From: Ottelia alismoides
Taxonomy: Eukaryota; Streptophyta; Magnoliopsida; Alismatales; Hydrocharitaceae
DNA: 64,000 nt
Direction: 5' to 3'
NCBI GenBank assembly: GCA_037367405.1
Contig: JAZKJV010000295.1
Location: 1,302,001-1,366,000 of the forward strand
Below, in pieces: positions 10,601 through 22,723 of this stretch. Under the pieces are notes generated by a model. The model was given only the letters and a program-made list of their open reading frames with translations. It was not told where the DNA came from and searched no databases. Every line of letters starts with the position of its first letter. Positions within the stretch are counted from its first letter, which is position 1. A program made the translations under genes and the position numbers.

Positions 10601-13600
10601 TCCCTTATCCGGCTTCTTGTCCAAGAGATTGTCGATGGCATTGAGTGCGGTCATTATAAGAATGTGCTTATCAAACTTGCCACCTTTACTTCTTATGTTG
10701 TGAGGATTAGGCATGTGCCTGGTCATACATGCATCTTTCAATCCTTTCTTCGCAGCAGTCATGTACTCAAGAGCTTTCATTAAAGGTATGTTCAAGATCA
10801 AATTTTGAATAATTTCAATGATGGTAGGATCAGACAAAATATTTTTCAAAATTTTCATTTTTTTATGTTTTTTCATTACTTCTGGAAAAGGAATAGTTAC
10901 AAAATTTGAAGATGTATCATTCAAAAGTTTGTCCCTATCATTGTTTACAAGTAGATGGAAAAAAGATATAGAATCATCTACAATATGTGGACCAAAAAAT
11001 GCAGGCTCGGCTTCGAGTGTTGGCTTTGGATACGTTGTAGGTACAAGATTCTTTAAGACTAGGGTTAATTCTGTGGCACGTGCGTACATCTCCAATGTTG
11101 GTTGATTTCCACCGAGGATGTTGTTATCTTTTTGTACTTTTGTATTTTCTTCATTTTTTGTGATTTTTTTGCAGATGGTGTTCCTTCAAAAATGATGGTT
11201 GGCCCTCGTGTTGGCTGGACTAACGATTCCCTATCAGATGCAATGTCCTTTCCCTTCGCAGTCGCCGATGGATGTAGTGCTCTACCGCTCCTAAGAGTAA
11301 CAACATTAGATATAAATAAGTCATTTCTACCTGAATCGGGCAGATCACTGCACATTACCTGCTCCTTGCATTAGAAATTATTTGGATTAGCTTCGACCTG
11401 GGATAGTATGATGGTTTTGGCAGCCGTTAGGTCGTTTATCTTCGGGGTCATTTCAGCCATGTTTTTGACTAGTTGCTCCAGCCATGTAAGGATCGGGTTC
11501 ACTGGCGTAGCCTTAGAAGAGTCGCCCACTTGAGGCCTCTTATGTTGATAGTGTGGAGGAGGTTGTTGGTGGTAACCATGTGAAAAATGGTGAGGGGGAG
11601 GGCGAGCAAAATACTATGAATATTGTCGAGAGGGATACAGATTTTGATGTGATGCAGCCAGTTGCTGCGAAGGAAAGCCCTGGCGGCTGTGGCCAGACTG
11701 CTGCTACTGATACCCCTGCCTCTGTGTGCTCCCATATTGCGGAGGCTGCTAATTCTGAGGTGGTTAGGGCTGGAAGTTCCTTCCTCCTTGATGATGTTGC
11801 TGGTGTGGCCGGTTGGCCGAGTTCTGACCCTGAGAGTGTCCCTGAGGACAGGTCAGTTTTTGTTCATGTTCCTACACACCATTGATCTCTTGAATCTACG
11901 GCGGGGGTGGGGGAAATTGCTCCAGATAGGCTTGTTGCAACTCTGGTTGATAAAAAACCATCTGGGACTGCGAGGGCTGCTCCGGCGCCTGCACGTAGTA
12001 CACATGCTGGACTGGTTGGGGTTGCGAGAGACTCAACTGAAGAGGATGTATCGATATTGTCTCCTTATGCTCAGTGGGAGTCTCGGTGGCGGCAGACAAA
12101 GAGTTGCAAGCATTGGCATTCAGTGCTCGAACGAGCTGCACTAGCTGATGGGAAATCAAATCGAGCTTCTCCAAGCCCTGGGTCCTCTTCTCAAGGATTG
12201 ATAGTTTTTTGATGTCCTACGACCTCTTCTCAATGATATCTACCTTAGACAAGTGGCTCCCGATGATGCTGAGGTTGGATCTCTCATCCTTGTCTTCGAC
12301 ATGAGTAGCCATGTTTACGGGCATGTTGACGGTGGCAGGCATCTTCATATAAGCGTGTAACGAGGATTGAGCGTCCCCTCCTTCGTCCATCTCCTCAAAA
12401 ATGATCAAGACGATGTCTTTGTCATTGTTGAAATGCAAGCCACCACAAGCGGCATCGATGAGACTTTGGCTTTCTAGTGTTAACCCACTAAAGAAATGTT
12501 GCACGAGATTGATCTTGGGAATCTCGTGGTGGGGACACTTTTCTTGTAACTCCTTGAACCTCTCCCGCGCTTCATGTACTGTCTCGTGGGGTTGCTGGTA
12601 GAAGCTGGAGATGCAGGCACGCATCTGATTCAGTCGATTGAGAGGATAGAATTTATGAAGAAATGCTGAATTTAATTCCTCCCATGTCGTTACTACTTTT
12701 ACTAGATGATCGACCCAATACATGGCCTTGTCTTGGAGGCTGGAAGGAAAAGCAGTCATCTTGATCACCTCTAGTGGAATATTGGGGTAATGTGTGGTAG
12801 CACAAATGCAATCAAATTTCTTAAGATGGATATAAGGATCCTTAGTTGTATTCCCATGAAAGGTGGGAAGCAGAGATAGGAATTGCGGCTTCAGCTCGAA
12901 GTGGGCATGTATTAGTGAAATCTGGATCCACTCGGTGATGCGTCCTGCCCAAGGATGTAGGTTTCCTTCAAAGTTGGTTTCAGCAGCGGTGGTCCTGCCG
13001 CCTATCTCTCGTAGCGGGGTCCCTCCACAGAAAATGCATCTCATGCACCACCCTGATTGAACTCATGTTCCGGGTTCGGTTCATCATCCCTCCTTTCATC
13101 CCTCTCATCTATTCTCCTCCTCGGATCATTCATCATCTCTTGGAAGGCGGTCTGGGCAAGAGCCTTTTGGTCAACTACTGTTGGATGGCTTGTATTGAAG
13201 CAAGCAGTTGACTATTGACTTCATTCTGTGTGGTATACTACCCTTCCCCCTGGTCTGCATGTTCGGTTGGTTGGGGTTGTGGTCCCTTCCCTCTTCCTGT
13301 AGGATCCATCTCTAAATCAGCTTGATCTTTTGGCTCGTGATTGGGTTGATGTTGGCATGACGAAGTAAACCCTGATCACTCTCTATCTGAACACCAGCTG
13401 CCCAGATGAATCTGGAATTAAGGTCAATCCCAGATTGTTGTTAACGAATCATAGTATATGGACTTAAATCAATCTCCATCCACAAGGGGTTGATTCGGGG
13501 ACAAGAGTCATCCCGGTTTATTTGGAGAGGAAGATCTAGCTCAGGTTGCGAGTCAATCCCGAACAATGGATTTATTGGAGTAAGGCAAGTATTGAAAGAG

Positions 13601-13728
13601 GAGATAATCGGGGAGTCCAAGGAGAAGTTTGCAAGATCTAAACTCACTTCGTGGAGACCACCCGCATTATTGGAGATGTTGGCGATACAGAATCGATGTG
13701 GGTGTCCGTGGAGTCCCGAATAAGCCAT
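10583..13728 (-). pseudogene. gag remnant (element B)
   Basis: The capsid core is 13044-12217: FLSLLPTFHGNTTKDPYIHL, then YWVDHLVKVVTTWEELNSAF, LHKFYPLNR and VHEARERFKELQEKCPHHE. It ends with INLVQHFFSGLTLESQSLID followed by AACGG, close to the Athila IDAASGG motif. An N-terminal piece (13728-13441) lies in another frame. After the core a Gln/Pro-rich linker (about 12170-11500) and a C-terminal region (11355-10583) follow, the latter with PTTYPKPTLEAEPAFFG and the AATGTC-side end running up to the protease start. At least three frame changes are needed to read it through. There is no CCHC knuckle. The product would be the particle shell protein. Confidence 0.82.
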
Positions 13729-15567
13729 CCGTGTGACAACATCTTGAGAGGGTCAAATGAGAAAGTTGATGAATGAAGATCACGGAGATAAACAAGGAAT
13801 AAAAAAAGTGTAAAATAGTAGAAATCTCACGATGGGCAAGGGTCAAAGAGAAGAAGAGCAAAATTGTGCAAGTATGCGATGTTTTTGATATTGACCTTAA
13901 TAAGACTAATCAATCAAACCTCAAAATAATGTATTCACCAAATTGACCCGTGAAGCCTTGAAGGTTCATCGATTATCTTTGTTGGTTTTATCTTTTATTT
14001 TCATGCAATTTATCTTTTAATGAGTCCTTAGAGCGCTACACCTATAGGAGCGATAGTACTGTTGGAAAAGTATCCCGTACTTGTCCTCCTCCATTGTAAC
14101 ATGTATTCTACGCTTTTTAAGGTCCTTGTAACCCTTCCTGGATCCCTACTCAACCAAAAAAATAGAGGGAGGAAGCCGATAGGTGAAACCACTACTTCGG
14201 ACCTTGCTCGTAATGGAATCACCTGTGAGCATGTAAGGACCTACTCGAACACTAGACGATGAGACAGACACCCCCATGAAGGCGTGGCCTATGCTCGATA
14301 CTTCGAATAAGGTGGATTCTCTACACAATAGAGAACATCATCGTTGACCAAGCCCTACTCATCCACGTATTATAGAAGCGCCAATACTTCAGAAATCCAA
14401 ACGATACAAAAGGCATGCACAGACTGGATTTTTGGCTCTATTCCTTATGAAAGCGCTTTCTCACCGGAAAGGAGAACTTCCAATGCAACTTGAAAACAAA
14501 TTAGGGCTTTTCTCACTCAAGGCAATGAGTCCGATTAATCAATTTTATTTAAATCAAGTATTTTTAGCAGTCCCTTTTTTATTTTTTTTGTGTTATCACT
14601 TGCTTTGAATAGATTCAATACAAGCGCCTAACGACTTTGTATTTTCTTTGATTCCTATATGATCCAAAATCAGAGGAAGATAGCGGAAAAACAATGCAAG
14701 GTGACACTAAGATGGAAATCTCACCATAGTGCCTAATTGATGAATACTCAGTTAGAAGACTTACAGCGCGTCCTAGCTCTCTCCATGCGGGATGCAAAAT
14801 AGGAATTTATAAACCTATACTATATGCTGATATGCACACAGAAATCATCCTAAGCAGGCAATTGCTATACGCGAAGAACCAAATGATAAATGCTCAAAAT
14901 GAAACCAAAGTTCGGTCTTCGATGCTGATCGGTGCCCGCCACAACGGAAACTGCCAGCATTGATATATGACATCTCTCAGCACGTGGTTTCAAAGCTTAG
15001 TTTTTAGCAATTCATTAATCTAAGTCCAAACACGAGATCTATAGTTGCATGCAAAAGTTATTATGTGTTTGGCCTTAGGTTACACGATCAAGCATGCCTC
15101 AAGACTAAGGGCTCATTCCACAAAACAAAGAGAAAAAGGGCGAAAAACACAAATCACGAGAAACAAAATAAAAGAAGGCAATGAAAACTCGTAAAACACG
15201 GTGAGCCCCCAGTGAACAAACACTTGAAAATTGCACGAGTGTCCAAGTCTACGGTACCTGTATTATTACAAATTAATGGTTCCGAAAATAGAAATCTCTC
15301 TCGCTCACATAATCTACACTAAGCTACTGTCTCTCTCTCTCTCAAGATCCTCCGACTCTCTCCTGCAAGCTAGGTCAGAATGGCCGACTCCTCGTCCCAA
15401 GACTGCGTAGGATCGCCTAAGCTCTCCTCCTCGATCTACGGTCCCTCGCAAGAAGACAAAAGAAAAGATGTCAGACGGTTCAAAAAAATTAATAATTAGA
15501 GAGAAGGCAATAAATGAAAGAATGACTAAACAATGTAAGAGACAAAAGCTACTCTACAAAACGATGC
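13729..15567 (-). other. long 5' leader of element B
   Basis: About 1.8 kb of non-coding sequence between PBS and gag, longer than the leader of C (about 1.25 kb). Landmarks shared with C, in order from the PBS: a GGGGGCTCACC box (about 15190-15205, compare 31920-31930) and a TTTTTAGCAGTCCC box (14555-14570, compare the GGGACTGTTAA box of C near 32390). The open frames at 14028-14328 and 14615-14797 are short, not conserved in C, and not accepted as genes. Confidence 0.55.
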
Positions 15568-15585
15568 TCCCCGTCAACGACACCA
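15568..15585 (-). other. primer-binding site of element B
   Basis: The minus strand reads TGGTGTCGTTGACGGGGA, a variant of the TGGCGCCGTTGCCGGGGA site typical of Athila and Tat elements. It sits at the expected place, about 380 bp upstream of the leader box shared with C and directly beside the LTR end. Confidence 0.7.
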
Positions 15586-15587
15586 AT

Positions 15588-18500
15588 AGAAAAGCAGGAT
15601 AATTAGAGTCGTATGGTCTGATAGATCAGGTTCGCTATCGATGAAGAGACTACTCGAATCTTCTCACAATTTCAATGATTAACCCACACAGATAATTACG
15701 TAATTAAGAGCAAGAGTTAAAATTTATTATACCTTACTTAAAATGTATAGTGACAAGCAAGTAGGGATTTAACACATGAAGCAATGGGGTAGAGCAGACA
15801 AGATACAAAAAATCAAGCACACTTTATCTCTTAAACATTTAGCCAAAATTATTTTTTGTGGGTTTTTAATTTTTTAATTTTTTTACTTCCTTTTTGTTTT
15901 ATATTTTTGAATTTCGTTTTTAATATTATATTTTTATATTTTCTTTTTATATTTTTATATTTTTATATTTCCTTTTCTTTTTAAAATATTTACAAAAGCT
16001 ATATATAAAGTATATATACAATGTAAGCTAGAATAGATACAAATACTAATAAAAATAACCGAAAATAACAAAATTAAATATTTTTTGGGTTTAAATGGTT
16101 TTTTACTGTTTTTGTGATTTTATGGATAGTTTTGCTAATTTTTATATATTTTAAAGTTAAAAATACGCTAAATTAGGGATTGATTAAATATCCAGAATTG
16201 AAATAACGATTAAAAATATCAAACGATGTCAAAAAATTCCTCAAATCAATTTTAATATAATAATATATAGAAAATTTAAAGATAGAAAATAATATTTTTG
16301 GAGTTTTTAAAGATTTTTAGATTCTTATGAAGGTTTTTAGGTCTTTTTAATTTTTAAAAGTTTTCTTTTTCTATCTTTAGGTTTTTCAATTTCTGAAGTT
16401 GCAAAATAACTAAATAAAGACAAAGTATTTTTTCGAATTTTTCAAAATGATTATATATTTTTTAGGTATTTTCTATTGTAAACAAGAAGTAAGTAGGCTA
16501 TTTTTTATTTTTAGTAAGTAAATAAGTGCCTAAAAATGGAATCCAGAAATATAGCATGAAACATCAATGCAACATGCACTTAATACTATTTTTTGGGATT
16601 TTTTAGAGGACAATAACTATTTTTCAATATTAGAGACAACAAAGAGAAACTACAATACTAGCAGGGGCATTTTTATAAATAAAATAAAGTCTGAGGGCCA
16701 ATCTGCAATTTTCACAAAAAATTATAACATAAATAAAATTCACTAAGCTAAATAGCAATACAATAAAATCTAGGGGCACAATTGCAAAATCTCCACCTCA
16801 TGTGGGATGACATGTGAGGTGATGTGGACTAGATTAGAATGCAAATAAAGTAATTACGAGGGTCTTTTTGCAAAAAGTCAAGAAATAAAATAACTGTAAA
16901 TGAAAGTTTAAGTCTTAATTATTAAATATAAAAAATGATGGGGTCAAAGGTTCAAAATACCCACAGCTGGGCATGGGCGGACGACCCGATCCTTTCCACT
17001 TAGCCACATGTCGACTCCTCCTCGTGTGACGACAGCTCGTCGATGGATGGTCTGGATTAGGTCATCGAGGATAATCTAACGATTATGAAGCGGCGCTGGA
17101 TCCAACGGTTGTTGTAGACCACCAAGAACACGTTCATATCAGACGGTGCTGGGCCGTACTAGATGAACTCGTGAAGAACACGAGTCAAATAAGCTTCAAT
17201 CGGCTGGATCTCCGAACTACGTCCTTCTCTCGTGCAGCTAAGGTGATCCGAAGGATGTTGACAGCATTCTGCAGAGGGAGGGACTCAAAATGGAGCGAGG
17301 GGCTCCGATGAGGCCTAGCAGAAGAACGAGACCTGGAGGGACTTCTCCTGGATCGATGAGATTCAAAGAGCCTCGTTCCTTGGTCTTTCCTGCAGGAGAT
17401 AGTTAGGGGAACAAAAATGACTTCAGGTGTCGAAAAGGGGTGAGGTTGGTGCGTTGTGACGTCCTCCGGTGGACGGCGGAGATGGAGGACTTGATCTCCA
17501 AATCTTTGCAAGATCTGGGTGAGTGGAGGGGCATCGAGCGGAGAGCAGAAGAAGGGGGAGTGAGTAGGGGTGATGTTCGAGGCAGAGGCATGCCAGGATA
17601 GTTGAAACGGGGTGGCAGAGCAGGAGCACTAGTGAGGAGGACTTTTTTTATTTTCACGAGAGATTAAGCGATGTTAGACAAAACAAATTGCATACGTATG
17701 CTACTGCAATGTTTATGAATAGAAATGACAAGAAAAATAATGGCGAAACTCACCAAAGCACCTCCTCTACGGAAGCTCGGGGTGGCAGAGCGGAGTGCTG
17801 GATCATACCTCGATTCGACGTCGATCTTCACACCAGAAGGAGCTGGTCAGCTCCTATTTTCACCAGGAGCCTAAATCGAAGCTCAAATCTATGGTCAAGA
17901 GGCGTAAGAGGGATCAAAAAGTCAAGGTTGGATGGAGACGAGGTTAAATAGGGGCGAGTGGTCGATTGGGAAGATCGAGGGAGATCAGGTGAATCAAGGA
18001 TCCTTTCCCTGAGGTTTCATGCAAGCATGAATCACCCAAGATCGAGGAACAAAAGTCTAGTAGGCGTCGAGCTTAGAAAATGCAAGGATCTGGCGCAAAA
18101 AAACGAGAACCTCAAGGTCAAACGACGTTCTGACACTCTGCAAGCGCGGGTCAGAGAAGTTGACCGGGGTCAACCCTCCCTGCCACCTGGTTGGTCCACG
18201 TGGAGCAATCAGGAAAAAACAGCCTAAAATGTTTATAAACTCTAAAATAAATAGTAAATGATTTTATTATTTTTAAGTTATAAAATAAAAATTCTTTATT
18301 ATTTTATAAAGTAGTTTATTATGATTTTTATTTATTTATTATAGGTTATAATCACAAGTTACTTTTTAAAGCTTAATTATAAGTATAGTTATATATATTT
18401 TAGAGTATTTTATTTTTATTTTGTAATTTTGATTTTATTATTTTTTATTATCTTATATAGTTATAACTTATTTTTATATACTTAAATGTGTTTTTATTAT

Positions 18501-19357
18501 ATTTTTCTGATATATTATATACACTAAAATAAATAGGTGTATTTATTATATAGGTATAGTTATAGGTATTTCATCTATGCATTATATATACATATTTTAT
18601 TTTAATGTTTTATTTATTATTTTATTTTAGTTTTAATATGTAAATACAATATAAATAATATTTACAAAATTATAAAAATATAAAATCATAAAAATAATAA
18701 AGAATAAATAAAATGAATATTTTATTCTGATATATTATACAATAGAGGCACAAAACCTAACTTTCACACCTTAACTCAAAAAAATATGGAACCACCTTCA
18801 TTAAATAGCATTAAAAGTATATACAACTAAAGGTGATTTTGATATATTTGAGTTTTTATTTAGGAGATATGGGTCTGGGATTTTGGGATTTTGGAATCTT
18901 ATTCATAGTATAACTTCTACATTATATACTATTTTTGTATCAAATCAAATTTTTTTATTTTAATATATTTTATTATCTACAACTTTCATTTATAAAGTTT
19001 CTTTATTTGAAGTTTAAAAAATAAAAAATAAAATGTGTCCCAAAAACACATTATTGATGAATTAACAAAAAGGAATTTTATTGTACTAGTGGCCCTCATC
19101 TCCCCGTACTTTATTACTTGTCGACCTAGTCCTCAAGATGCCTAGGTCTCGGGATTTAGGGTCATAAAATATCTTAGATATTTTAGAAATTTTCTTTTCT
19201 TTAGTCTATAATTTTGGTATTAAAAACAGTATTTTGTACACAATTTATGTACAAAGGATGAATGTTAATTTATGCAAATTAGAGGTATTTACATGCATTT
19301 ACTAAGGAATTCAAGGCCAAAATAATAGAATAAATATGATAAAAAGGAGATTCATCA
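15588..19357 (-). mobile_element. 5' LTR of element B (C-family LTR)
   Basis: The LTR starts (minus) at 19357 with TGATGAATCTCC and goes on through landmarks shared with the C LTRs. These are TTTTGGCCTTGAA, GTACAAAATACTGTTTTTAA, the CTAGGTCGACAAG box (19118-19130) and a long AT-rich block (18720-18230). A GC-rich block with shared phrases (18200-16950) and a second AT-rich block of the AAAATATAAAA type (about 16500-15850) complete it. The downstream end near 15588 is degenerate and does not end in a clear CA. Length about 3.77 kb. No open frame in it is convincing. No matching 3' LTR is in the window. Confidence 0.8.
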
Positions 19358-19692
19358 CTATTTCATCTAAGTGTAACCCTCTTCCTTTGATTATGACATC
19401 ATAACAAAATAGACAGACATAATCAACTATTTCTACATGGCATTAGCAACATTAATAGATGTTATCTTTGTGAGAACACTATCGAGATGTTGAATCATAT
19501 TTTTAGAGAATGCCCTTTCTTTGTAAAGTTTTTTAGGAGGTCAACCATTCCCCTATTGAGTAATTATACATTCTCTCTCTTTCATATACCCTCTAGCTCC
19601 AGACTAGCGCTTCTTCGGAGATAAAAATCTAAAATCACCTCGACCTAGCAATTGCTTTTGAAAGCAAGATGTATTATAAACAATCAAATCAT
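19358..19692. other. unassigned spacer between B and copia G
   Basis: I recognise nothing here: no open frame, no terminal repeat and no clear similarity to the neighbouring elements. It could be host sequence or an older decayed element. Confidence 0.4.
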
Positions 19693-19960
19693 TGTTGAGA
19701 AAATCTATTTATTCTCCTCCACCCTCTTTGTTGAATTCAAGCAACCAAGTGATGAAGATGGGATTTACGTGGAAAACCCTTCGGAGATGGAAAAACTAGA
19801 GAGGCATAAACAATCCCAAATCCCCCTCACAAGATATTAGAGCTCTCTTCACTAAGATGATTTGTAATGATGGGGGATGAGTACAATATATAGGAAGTTG
19901 GATAAATGGTCCCTCATCCATAGATCCATTTACCCATGAAAATACTCATACAACTCAACA
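19693..19960 (-). mobile_element. 3' LTR of copia G
   Basis: A 268-bp LTR bounded by TGTTGAG and CTCAACA on both strands. On the minus strand it directly follows a polypurine tract (TTAAGGGGGAG, 19961-19971), the standard arrangement of a plant copia 3' end. The first base of the LTR is therefore at 19960. The candidate flank at 19688-19692 is ATCAT; its partner is not in the window. Confidence 0.8.
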
Positions 19961-21096
19961 CTCCCCCTTAAGTTGGGCATATATGTCAACCATACTCAAC
20001 TTGCCTACAATCAGCTCAAATTGCATCGGTAGGTAGCCCTTTTGTGAAGAAACCAAATCCCAATCATTAGATTTTAAATAAGGAAGACATAGTTGTCCAG
20101 CATCAATCTTCTTACGGAGGAAGAGTCTATCAATTTATACATGCTTCGTCCTATCATGCATTAGCTGACGAAGTTTATTTTAGATATGTTATCACATAAC
20201 ATCTTCACCGGTATAATTGGTTCAGTATCCAATTATTTTTAACAAAAGTTTTAACCACAAAACTTTGGTGACAATTTGCAATAGCCAGATAGTTTGCTTT
20301 GACAATAGACCTAGAGTCCATATTCTATTTTTTATTTCTCCAAAAGACTAGGTTACCACAAAGATAAATGACATATCTAGATGTGGATCGCCAATCATCA
20401 ACGAAAATTGCCCAATCAACATTTGTGTAGACTTCAATGGTCACGTCATAATGTTTTTTTAGCATAAGCCTTTTACCAGGTTAATTCTTTAAATAGCATA
20501 AAATATTGGTTAATGGCATTCATATGATTAGTCGTAGGTGTATGCATGAATTGATTAACCATACTCACAACATAATGATGACCGGTCTTGTGAGAGTGAA
20601 ATATATTAGTTTTCTAACTAATGTTTGGTACCTTCCTTTGGTAGCATCATGGAGAGGTTCCCCATCTATTTTGCCGAGTTTATGATTTGCATCTATAGGA
20701 GAGGAGACATGATTAAATATAAGCATTCCAATGTCCTGAAGTATATTGAGGGTATAATTTCTTTGACAAAGGAGACATAAGATTTGGGATGTATGAGTCG
20801 ATTAAGAGAAGGCGGGGAAGGCTCAAGAAGTTTTGGAATGAGACTATCCGAAGGAATCTTAGTTATATGGATTCAAGCCTGAGAAGGACCCAAAATAGAT
20901 TGAATGGAGGTAAAAAATCCATGTCGTCGACCCTACTTAATCGTGGAAAAAGGCCATGTTGTTGTTGTTGTAGACACATGTCTTTGGAAGATCTGGTCAT
21001 CTCAATGCCAAGGAAATACTTCAACTTGCCTAAGCCTTTTAGTTTTAAATTCTGTAGCAAGGATTTTCTTTACGCTGGATAATCCTTCATCGTCAA
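19961..21096 (-). pseudogene. copia G RT/RNase H remnant
   Basis: Minus-strand fragments give the end of the copia RT: LKGLGKLKYFLGIEMTRS (21040-20980), the motif just after the catalytic part of plant Ty1/copia RT. Nearer the LTR are RNase H pieces in order: a DWRSTSRYV-like motif and GGN/CGNLVFWRNKK (about 20390-20330), then the SIVKAN.LAIA segment and the tail leading to the PPT. Many stops interrupt it. The upstream part of G (gag, protease, integrase, first half of RT) is cut off at 21096 by the insertion of copia F. Confidence 0.8.
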
Positions 21097-21241
21097 TGTT
21101 GAGATACGGTTATCTTTTGTAGTGTTTATGTAATTTCTATTTTCTTTGTATTCTTCATGTAATTTGCCCAACATGTTTCTCTCCTATATAAGAGAACCCT
21201 AGGACCTCATCGATAAAGCAATTCATTCTTTAATTTCTACA
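21097..21241 (+). mobile_element. 5' LTR of copia F
   Basis: A short LTR (145 bp) from TGTTGAGATACGG to TTTCTACA. It is followed without a gap by the PBS. It contains the TATATAAGAG sequence (21185-21194), a plausible TATA box about 55 bp before the LTR end. The 5' flank GTCAA (21092-21096) is the candidate target duplication; the partner end of F is lost or unrecognised. Confidence 0.82.
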
Positions 21242-21255
21242 TGTTATCAGAGCGA
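21242..21255 (+). other. primer-binding site of copia F
   Basis: TGTTATCAGAGCGA matches the plant copia PBS TGGTATCAGAGC (initiator Met tRNA) with one change, directly after the LTR end. Confidence 0.85.
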
Positions 21256-21799
21256 CGGTCCTAGACCAGAGTTCTCGTATCCCACCCAAGCCCTAGACCC
21301 TACCCGACAGCCTCTTCCTCTCTTCATGCATTCCACCGTGTCAAAGCTCACCACCGTGCACCACCATGTGGGCATTTCCTTTTCCTATCCATCCGTCGCA
21401 CTCCCCAGGCAGTGCCACCAGGGCCCCAATGACTTCCACACACGGCTCCAAGGTTGTCTCTAGCCCTTCACAAGGGTTTCTAGGGGGTTGTTGCACATCC
21501 CAACAGCCTCCATGCACCTCCTTGCGCCACCGCATGCCTCTGCGATCCGATCTGTAGTATGAAATGGTCTGAGTTTGACCAGAAAACATGATTGCAGACC
21601 TATAAATCACGTTTTCTCGCCCTAGTGCGGCTCGAGGAGTGATGAAGATGGTTGTATGAGTCTACACGTACAATCAATCCTCTATGATTGTGTAGACTCG
21701 CTCAGATCAGCTACTTCCCAGTCAAGTTTCATTTTTTGTCGTTCTTCTCTCATGTCAGAGAACAAGGGTGATATCTTTTCTTAGTCCGGTATCTACAAG

Positions 21800-22723
21800 A
21801 GCATGGCTCGCCATCGTAAAGGTGGATGGGACCAACTATGAGTTGCGATCCATGCAGTTTCTCACTCTAATGTAGTGGAACAATAAGGATCACATTCTGA
21901 TGAAGCCCGAGTTGATGGATAAGGCTAGGGGCAATGCTTCGTGGAAGCAAGACGACACATATGCGCATATTTGGCTCTCCGAGACCCTTACCACGGAGAT
22001 AACCAATGATATTGTGATTCAACCCACCGTCAAGGCAATGTGGGATATTCTGGCTTCTAGTTACGCCCAAGCAAAGAATGAGGCCAAGATTGTCCTGCTT
22101 CAGTTTGATATTTACAAGGCCAAATGGAATGGTCGCCCACTACACACATTCTACTCCTCACTTTGTGGCATGTTCTAGAAGCTTCATAGCTTCATGCCTA
22201 TTACGACATCCACTTAGCAGCAGATGGCATATAGGAACTCCACGATGGTTGGAGTCTTTTTGGATGCGCTCGACCAAGAGTATGATGTAGCACGAGCACA
22301 ACTCCTTACCAGGGCGACCATACCTCCCATGGAGGAGGCCAACATTCATCTCAGCAGGCTTCTTATTCCTCCTACTACCACTCCACAACCCTCTTGAGCA
22401 ATGGCCGCTTCTCGCGGTAGAGGAGGGTCTACCTAGTTCAGAAGGCGTAGTCTCCGTGGTAGAGGTGGTGGACGCCATTGTGGTCCTTGCACCTACTATC
22501 ATCGTCCAAGAAACTCAAAGGACACTTGTTATCTGAAGCATGGATACCTCGCATCTACTCCTGTGGAAGAACATATCGATCCTTCATAGACTCCAGCTTC
22601 TCAAGCAGATCCATGCATGGATGACATTGTCTCTCGTATATGAGAGATCATGACCGGTGACCAGTACCACCACTACAGGATGCACATATACTGCAGTCAA
22701 AGCCAAAGCCTCTTCAAGCTCCT
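21800..22723 (+). pseudogene. copia F gag remnant, 5' part
   Basis: The frame reads the typical copia gag opening: a DGTNYELRSMQFLTLM-like segment (about 21825-21870, one stop) and WKQDDTYAHIWLSETLTTEI. It continues with VKAMWDILASSYAQAKNEAK, then LQFDIYKAKWNGRPLHTFY and LDQEYDVARAQLL (about 22268-22310). These are the conserved blocks of the UBN2/Gag_pre families of Ty1/copia. Several stops (for example near 21870 and 22180) show decay. The frame stops at 22723 because a solo LTR is inserted there, and it resumes at 25752 in the same frame. The leader between PBS and gag (21256-21800) has no clear gene. Confidence 0.82.
22719..22723. repeat. target site duplication of solo LTR, left copy
   Basis: CTCCT here and at 25747-25751 flank the solo LTR. 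Removing the LTR and one copy restores the reading frame of copia F. Confidence 0.88.

Larger units (their letters stand above)
7021..19357 (-). mobile_element. Athila element B (5' LTR to integrase; 3' end missing)
   Basis: Read on the minus strand: 5' LTR (19357 to about 15588), PBS (15585-15568), a long leader, gag, protease, RT, RNase H and integrase, ending abruptly at 7021. The integrase sequence is of the Athila type (GIDFMGTFPN, YGKPCHLPVELIHKSLWAI). All domains are in canonical gypsy order but broken by stops and frameshifts. The PPT and 3' LTR are absent: the integrase C-terminus runs into the D LTR at 7020. In the model with the inversion undone, the lost 3' part would lie beyond D, outside the window. 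Confidence 0.88.
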